Positions 8,025 through 11,750 of a DNA stretch of 11,750 bases are shown here, piece by piece; the first letter of the stretch is position 1, and the number at the start of each line of letters is the position of its first letter. The DNA is from an uncultured Spirochaetales bacterium (GTDB lineage: Bacteria > Spirochaetota > Spirochaetia > Sphaerochaetales > Sphaerochaetaceae). Location: contig CAKQJZ010000060.1 of assembly GCA_934247875.1 (NCBI GenBank), positions 1-11,750 of the forward strand, written 5' to 3'. A model generated the notes under the pieces. That model did no database searches, had not been told where the DNA came from, and was given only the letters and a program-made list of their open reading frames with translations. Position numbers and translations under genes: made by a program.

Positions 8025-8029
8025 TGAAA

Positions 8030-8662
8030 CTATCTCCTGTTCTTCTGGCTATGTGACATATCAGCCTTGCCGCAAACCTCTTTGAGGTCATCAAAGAAAA
8101 GTGGCAGAGAAGTAACATCATAACCTCTATCAAATGATACGAACTCATTGTAGCTGCGAGCATTCTTATCTGCTTCAGCTAGCTTTGGATATAGTGTGAA
8201 GTTAAGATTGAGTCCCTTTGTGAGGAAATACTCACTTGAAAGCTCATAGCCATCAATGTGGCTCTTAACATTCTCTTTGAGTTTTTCGATATCCTCTATA
8301 AGCTCATTAGGTGCTGAGAAGAAGAGTGAGAAATAGAGATCGAATGATGGCTCAAAATAGAGCATCTTGATCTTCTTCTTAAGTGCAAGCTCTTCTGCAT
8401 CATTTACACTCTCACGAGTAGCACCAACTTCGTCTAAGCCAAATACAGCCCAGCAAGATGTGTACTTGCCCTTGTTTCTCAGCTTTCCAGCATAATCGAG
8501 AAGCTTCTCTAAGCTTGTTATTCCATTAGCAGCGACAACAGTGAGGTTTGAATATCTGCAATCCTTTCTCAGCTGTGAAAAGAAGATTGCTTCTGCCTCA
8601 TTAGCACAAACCAGCAGCATTGTCTGCTTTGCATCTACTTTATTTCTCTTACGAACAATCAT
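8030..8662 (-). CDS. RloB/AbiLii-like TOPRIM-fold protein with degenerate active site
   Basis: This 210-residue protein has the length, motif order and gene position of RloB-family proteins, the usual partners of RloA/AbiLi ATPases. The order is a first strand with a family-like motif (QTMLLVCANEAEAIFF, 13-28), a second acidic strand (CWAVFGLDEV, 70-79), then a block resembling the family's NPxFExW motif (FEPSFDLYFSLFF, 103-115). From memory of the family, these should read roughly CEGxxTExxYF, FDxD and NPxFExWxxxH. Here the TOPRIM glutamate is alanine (A20), the first aspartate is glycine (G75), N is E, E is D, W is Y and H is F. The frame is intact and the ATG at 8660-8662 shares its A with the ATPase stop (TGATG), with AAGGAGG five bases upstream. 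Nuclease activity is therefore doubtful; a structural or regulatory role is inferred. The assignment rests on motif layout plus the neighbour, not on strong identity. Confidence 0.65.
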   Translation of the reverse strand: MIVRKRNKVDAKQTMLLVCANEAEAIFFSQLRKDCRYSNLTVVAANGITSLEKLLDYAGKLRNKGKYTSCWAVFGLDEVGATRESVNDAEELALKKKIKMLYFEPSFDLYFSLFFSAPNELIEDIEKLKENVKSHIDGYELSSEYFLTKGLNLNFTLYPKLAEADKNARSYNEFVSFDRGYDVTSLPLFFDDLKEVCGKADMSHSQKNRR

Positions 8663-9918
8663 CAGCTCCTCCTTAACTCTGTACCGTCATGCATAAAGCA
8701 GAACTCACTCTCTAGAGGTACTGCACCAAACATACCCTGCAGGTATCTATCATATGTGCTGATTCTGCCTTTCCCGCCCTTGAAATCAGCAAGTGAGAAA
8801 TACTCTGTTGCACTATCTGCGCCCTTTTGCGCAAACCAGAGTGAATCCTTTCTCAATAAGCCTTCCTGGAGCAGAGCTGGGTTACAATCAACTACAATCA
8901 GCTGGCTCTCTTTAGAGCATGCTGTGAAGATCTCAACTAAGTGGCATAGTACATATGGATGCATCAGCTGGCCAAAGTCATCGATTACAAGAGTTCTGCT
9001 TGTAACAAATGCATCGAAGAATGATACAGCCATTACGATAAGTCTTCTAAGAGATAAGCTCTCCTTCATGAATACCTGGCCATAAGCTTCGCTGTCGCCC
9101 TTGTTTACATATGTGTGTGAAATACCAATAGCTTCTTCGCCTTTATCATTCTTAACAACCTGGATGCGTGATACGTCTGTGATATCAACAGCCCAGAGGA
9201 AGTTTACAAGCTGCTCGCCCCAGCCTGGATGAGCTTTAAGTGCGTCGATTACGATTGCTTCAGCGTTCTTGCCATAGCCAAGAGGAAGTACATTGAGACT
9301 ATCTCTAAGCCATGTGTAGAGCTCTAGAGCTGTCTGACCACCTTTGACAGCTGCGCCCTGCAAGAAAGATCTGGACTCCAAAAGCTTAGCTGCCTGTCTC
9401 TTCTTCTCGCCTCTATAGAGCTTGCCAAAGCGATATACATATTCGCCATCCTGGTACTTTCTCTCAAACATCAGCTTCTTTGAGCCATTGATGATGTAAT
9501 AGAGTGACTCTTCATAGAATCTCTTCTGTGTTACTTTCATTGTATAACGCGCAACTACAGAAGGCTTCTCATCATTGCCCTTCTCGCCTTTCTCCAATAG
9601 AACATCGATTGAAATCTCTGATGGGCGATCTTTTCCATCTCCATAAGCAAATGCAGCCTTTGCAAGTGAGCCTTTCAAAGGATTCTCTATCTCTTCTGGA
9701 GCGAATATAACAGCCTTCAATACTTCAAGAGCTCTGACAAACGAACTCTTACCAGCACCATTAGGTCCGATAATAGCTGTTGTCTTAAGTACATTAAATC
9801 GATCTGTGCCTGGTACAGTCTTTGAAGAATCCAAGTTCTTGTCATTGAGAGCAACCAGGGAAATCTGCTGGGCAGACTTTACGGACTTAAAGTTCGCAAT
9901 AGTCATATTTAACAGCAT
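8662..9918 (-). CDS. RloA/AbiLi-type AAA ATPase with altered catalytic motifs
   Basis: This 418-residue ABC/SMC-like AAA ATPase (AAA_15/AAA_21 type) opens with LNMTIANFKSVKS, typical of OLD/RecF-like ATPases. An intact Walker A, GPNGAGKS, is at 51-58. The C-terminal end SLADFKGG...YLQGMFGAVP is strongly reminiscent of RloA/AbiLi proteins. The other motifs depart from consensus: the signature expected near SxGT reads ESLSLRR (286-292), Walker B ends VIDD (311-314) instead of IDE, and the H-loop normally holding TH reads VVDCN (342-346). The MHP (319-321) that follows Walker B is kept. ATP binding is likely, but hydrolysis may be weak or absent. The start is the ATG at 9918, with AAGGAGG seven bases upstream (9926-9932). 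An in-frame GTG 18 bases further up overlaps this ribosome site and is rejected. It is the first gene of the coupled cluster. Confidence 0.85.
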   Translation of the reverse strand: MLLNMTIANFKSVKSAQQISLVALNDKNLDSSKTVPGTDRFNVLKTTAIIGPNGAGKSSFVRALEVLKAVIFAPEEIENPLKGSLAKAAFAYGDGKDRPSEISIDVLLEKGEKGNDEKPSVVARYTMKVTQKRFYEESLYYIINGSKKLMFERKYQDGEYVYRFGKLYRGEKKRQAAKLLESRSFLQGAAVKGGQTALELYTWLRDSLNVLPLGYGKNAEAIVIDALKAHPGWGEQLVNFLWAVDITDVSRIQVVKNDKGEEAIGISHTYVNKGDSEAYGQVFMKESLSLRRLIVMAVSFFDAFVTSRTLVIDDFGQLMHPYVLCHLVEIFTACSKESQLIVVDCNPALLQEGLLRKDSLWFAQKGADSATEYFSLADFKGGKGRISTYDRYLQGMFGAVPLESEFCFMHDGTELRRS

Positions 9919-9956
9919 AAGCTTTCCTCCTTCCACGCTTAAGTGAAACTGATTTC

Positions 9957-9965
9957 AGTATATCA
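9957..9965 (-). promoter_or_regulatory. Extended -10 promoter close to the RloA-like gene
   Basis: The minus strand reads TGA-TATACT here, an extended -10 element. No good -35 lies 16-18 bases upstream (ATGGCT). Extended -10 promoters often do without one. Transcription would start near 9950, about 32 bases before the ATG at 9918, leaving just room for the AAGGAGG ribosome site. Confidence 0.45.
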
Positions 9966-10026
9966 AAAGACATCGAGATAGCCATAAAAAAGGCTGGAAA
10001 TTGACAAAAATTGCTTTAATGGCCTC

Positions 10027-10051
10027 TTTTAGGACTATAAATGGTCTAAAA
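10027..10051. repeat. Inverted repeat in the RloA-like gene leader
   Basis: TTTTA-G-GAC (10027-10035) pairs with GTC-TAAAA (10044-10051), giving eight pairs with one bulged G around an eight-base AT loop. It lies between the two candidate promoters. No T-tract follows on the minus strand, so it does not look like a terminator for the upstream gene. An operator or a leader hairpin is more likely. Confidence 0.4.
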
Positions 10052-10098
10052 ACGATAGAATATTTAAATCAAAACCACTTTTAGAGTATCCAAATAGT

Positions 10099-10104
10099 AT
10101 TATA
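10099..10104 (-). promoter_or_regulatory. Distal -10 candidate with consensus TATAAT
   Basis: The minus strand carries a perfect TATAAT within the small palindrome GTATAATAC. The hexamer 17 bases upstream is TTATTT, a poor -35. The site is bracketed by a short inverted repeat, TATCC (10087-10091) with GGATA (10107-10111), that could bind a regulator. Transcription from here would give a leader of about 175 bases for the RloA-like gene. The AT-richness of the region raises the chance of a false hit. Confidence 0.35.
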
Positions 10105-10135
10105 CAGGATATCAAATAGAAAAATAAATCAAATT

Positions 10136-10522
10136 TTACTTAATATTTATTAAGTTCTTTAATTCATCCCAGTTTTCAGCTGTAGTTGTCTTGAATAAAT
10201 AGTTAGGCTTTTCTTCCCTCTCAATGAGGACTAAAGAGGGAGCATCATAGTCTGGGATATGGTCACTGATCCACTCTGATATATGCTCTTTGGCGCCAAG
10301 AGATAGCGCATCATACAAGTCCTCTATGACTACAGCGCTGAAAGCTTTAGTAGAGACCCAGCGCTTTAGCTGCTCAAGACCTTTATTGGCCTCAGTCTTT
10401 GAAAAATGCTTTCTATTTATTATTCCAGTAGCTTTGCTCTGGTCAGAAAAAGTGATTTCAGCCTTGAAAACGCCAAACTCCAAAGGCATTACTTCGCCTT
10501 TATATAAAATGATCTTTCCCAT
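10136..10522 (-). CDS. Unrecognised 128-residue protein
   Basis: I do not recognise this protein. It has no signal peptide, membrane segment or cysteine pair, and is rich in charged residues. The pattern suggests a small mixed alpha/beta domain: strands near 13-24 (PLEFGVFKAEIT) and 93-99 (APSLVLI), and helices near 40-56 and 68-86. The ATG at 10520-10522 directly follows the TAA of the lipoprotein gene with no gap, and only a poor ribosome site (GAGG about fourteen bases off) is visible. Translation by coupling to the lipoprotein gene is therefore likely. A second ATG at codon 12 (MPLEFG) is an alternative start. Continuity and codon use like the neighbours support a real gene. It is followed by the 217-base leader of the next cluster. 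Confidence 0.6.
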   Translation of the reverse strand: MGKIILYKGEVMPLEFGVFKAEITFSDQSKATGIINRKHFSKTEANKGLEQLKRWVSTKAFSAVVIEDLYDALSLGAKEHISEWISDHIPDYDAPSLVLIEREEKPNYLFKTTTAENWDELKNLINIK

Positions 10523-11668
10523 TTATTTACCAAGTGCCTCATATATTGAATAGATGCTCTGGCTGCTCCCTGATGCGCTATCTGAGCTTGTGCTCATCAG
10601 CTGTGCTTTGGCCTTCTCATCTTCTGCTTTATAACCAACCAGCTTGTTATATAGATAGTTGATATCGCCTGAGCTAACGCTCTTCATAACATTCTCAAGG
10701 ACAGCAATAGCGCTGTCGATATCCCCTAGCCCTGCCTTCATAAGAGCTGCATTATAAGCTGCATTTATGTGCCCGCTTCTATTCCACTCTTCAATAAAGC
10801 CGTTATAAGCTAGCTCGAAGCTGCCATCTTCAGCTGCCTGATATGCGCTCTCTAGGCTCTTTACTTTAGGCTTATTAGCCAGAAGCTCTGTGTTGTAATA
10901 GCGGCGTGTAGGAATGAAATCACTTATAATAGCGCCTTTAAAGTCATTGATTATGCTCTTAAATGAAGAATATGGATCGTTTACACTGCTATATGGAAGC
11001 ACATATCCAGGTCCATATGGAGTATATGTATACTCAATATAAGCAGGATTGCTATTTGAGTATGAGCGCTTAGCAACAATACGCTCTGTCTTTGTGTCTA
11101 CTACTGTAAGTGAGAGAGTAACAGAAACTCTCTGGTAATATGCATATGTGTAGTGAGGAACTTTGACTACTTGTCCTGTTGTAGGATCTTTTGCGTCTTT
11201 ATACGAATCAATGTAGACTTTTGAGTACTCATCTACTTTCATATCATCGATAGAAGGGATGATGACTGCATCAACACCATATTCAGCAAACTTACCAGAT
11301 GAGCTCATGCCAATCTTTGATAGCATAATGATCGTATCTGTCTCTGAAGGAGAGAGGATAGAATAATAGCCATTCTTAGAGAGTGCACTTACAACTGCAT
11401 TAGTTGCATAGTCAGCTACATTCTGAGGAAGCTGTCTCGAGTAAGATGAATATACAGGATAGTATGAACTCTCAAAATCATATGCTCTCATATATGAGAC
11501 AACATCCATGTAGCCACCTTTATAAGGAACAGCAGATGCGACTGCAATATTTCTATAGCGACTCATATCAACATTTGAGCTCTTCATATATGGAATGCTT
11601 ACAACTGTTGCACAGCTTGTTAATAACAAAAGCAATGCAATGAGCACTAATAATAGCTTATTTTTCAT
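10523..11668 (-). CDS. Putative outer-membrane-type lipoprotein, possibly CsgG/LpoB-like with C-terminal helical repeats
   Basis: This 381-residue protein begins with a classic lipoprotein signal: MKNK, a run of leucines, then the lipobox LTSC with the acylated cysteine at 19. The mature N-terminus (RYRNIAVASAVPY at about 37-49) leads into a tyrosine- and serine-rich region. The order, a strand, then ATNAVVSALSKNGYYSILSP (86-105), then YGVDAVIIPSIDD, recalls the strand-helix-strand core of CsgG/LpoB/DUF4136-like lipoproteins. This is a fold guess, not a match. Residues 270-330 (ESAYQAAEDGSFELAYNGFI, then AAYNAALMKAGLGDIDSAI) look like a pair of TPR or Sel1-like repeats. The tail is serine-rich. 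The ATG at 11666-11668 has AGGAG eight bases upstream. An in-frame TTG two codons earlier lies too close to that site and is rejected. The 128-residue gene starts directly after the stop, so the two probably act together at the envelope. Confidence 0.75.
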   Translation of the reverse strand: MKNKLLLVLIALLLLLTSCATVVSIPYMKSSNVDMSRYRNIAVASAVPYKGGYMDVVSYMRAYDFESSYYPVYSSYSRQLPQNVADYATNAVVSALSKNGYYSILSPSETDTIIMLSKIGMSSSGKFAEYGVDAVIIPSIDDMKVDEYSKVYIDSYKDAKDPTTGQVVKVPHYTYAYYQRVSVTLSLTVVDTKTERIVAKRSYSNSNPAYIEYTYTPYGPGYVLPYSSVNDPYSSFKSIINDFKGAIISDFIPTRRYYNTELLANKPKVKSLESAYQAAEDGSFELAYNGFIEEWNRSGHINAAYNAALMKAGLGDIDSAIAVLENVMKSVSSGDINYLYNKLVGYKAEDEKAKAQLMSTSSDSASGSSQSIYSIYEALGK

Positions 11669-11688
11669 TATCAATTCTCCTATAAAAG

Positions 11689-11719
11689 GTCAATAGCGTT
11701 CTTAACAGAAACCATTGAC
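11689..11719. repeat. Inverted repeat upstream of the lipoprotein gene
   Basis: GTCAAT (11689-11694) and ATTGAC (11714-11719) are perfect complements separated by 19 bases. A further two pairs are possible beyond one bulge. It lies about 20 bases before the lipoprotein start, in the only upstream sequence present. It could be an operator or hairpin of the 5' leader. No convincing promoter is visible in the remaining bases, so the promoter, or an upstream operon gene, may lie outside the window. Confidence 0.3.
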
Positions 11720-11750
11720 TTATTTTCTTTTTAACAGGAGAACTTAGCAG

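Noticed and set aside
7825..8163. Second minus-strand frame overlapping the LuxR start and RloB-like end
   Set aside because: It overlaps two better-supported genes that have good ribosome sites, and its sequence shows no domain pattern.
9919..9936. GTG start 18 bases upstream for the RloA-like ATPase
   Set aside because: Its codons encode the AAGGAGG ribosome site itself, and the ATG at 9918 has ideal spacing from that site and fits the family N-terminus.
11669..11674. TTG start two codons upstream for the lipoprotein
   Set aside because: It lies only two bases from the AGGAG core, whereas the ATG at 11668 has eight-base spacing and gives a standard lipoprotein signal.
11677..11694. TTGACC as a -35 element for the lipoprotein gene
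   Set aside because: A matching -10 at 17 bases would fall on the start codon, placing the transcript start inside the gene.
11659..11750. Frame open from the right edge on the minus strand across the lipoprotein start
   Set aside because: It runs through the ribosome site and the start of the lipoprotein, contains no recognisable sequence, and could be open by chance over about 30 codons.
1..11750. tRNA genes, CRISPR arrays, insertion-sequence transposases or integrase
   Set aside because: No cloverleaf-like sequence, regularly spaced repeat or transposase/integrase motif was found on either strand.

Overview
All nine genes in this window read on the minus strand. The window is moderately AT-rich, with strong Shine-Dalgarno (SD) sites and very tight gene spacing. 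Clear AGGAGG-type ribosome sites argue against Bacteroidota. A lipoprotein with an LTSC lipobox, an AAA-ATPase-like/PD-(D/E)XK protein and an alpha2-type glycyl-tRNA synthetase suggest a host-associated anaerobe. My best guess is a spirochaete (Treponema or Sphaerochaetaceae relative), with low to moderate confidence because no rRNA or lineage marker is present.

Layout in direction of transcription (right to left). (1) 11668-10136: a lipoprotein with a possible C-terminal helical repeat, then an unrecognised 128-residue protein that starts directly after its stop. (2) 10135-9919: a leader with two candidate promoters and an inverted repeat. (3) 9918-6283: four genes that overlap or lie within 5 bases of each other. 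They encode an AAA ATPase of the RloA/AbiLi type, an RloB/AbiLii-like protein, a membrane-anchored LuxR-type regulator and an alpha/beta hydrolase. (4) 6226-2171: gltX, glyQS and tyrS, separated by 1 and 2 bases, reached after a 56-base gap with no visible terminator. (5) 2170-1863: a structured element flanked by 10-bp direct repeats, probably serving as the operon terminator, followed by the promoter of the next gene. (6) 1862-171: a visibly more AT-rich AAA-ATPase-like/PD-(D/E)XK gene, probably acquired, then a short non-coding tail.

The most interesting part is region 3. RloA/RloB (AbiL) pairs are known phage-defence-associated ATPase plus TOPRIM-like proteins. Here both partners are intact, well expressed-looking reading frames, but the residues expected for catalysis are replaced in both. 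The ATPase keeps Walker A but has altered signature, Walker B and H-loop positions. The RloB-like protein lacks the TOPRIM glutamate, the first aspartate of the DxD-like site and the usual NPxFExW-type motif. The pair is translationally coupled to a membrane LuxR regulator and an esterase-like hydrolase, and may be co-transcribed with three aminoacyl-tRNA synthetases. I infer a repurposed, probably sensory or regulatory, derivative of a defence module. The family motifs are compared from memory and need an alignment to confirm.
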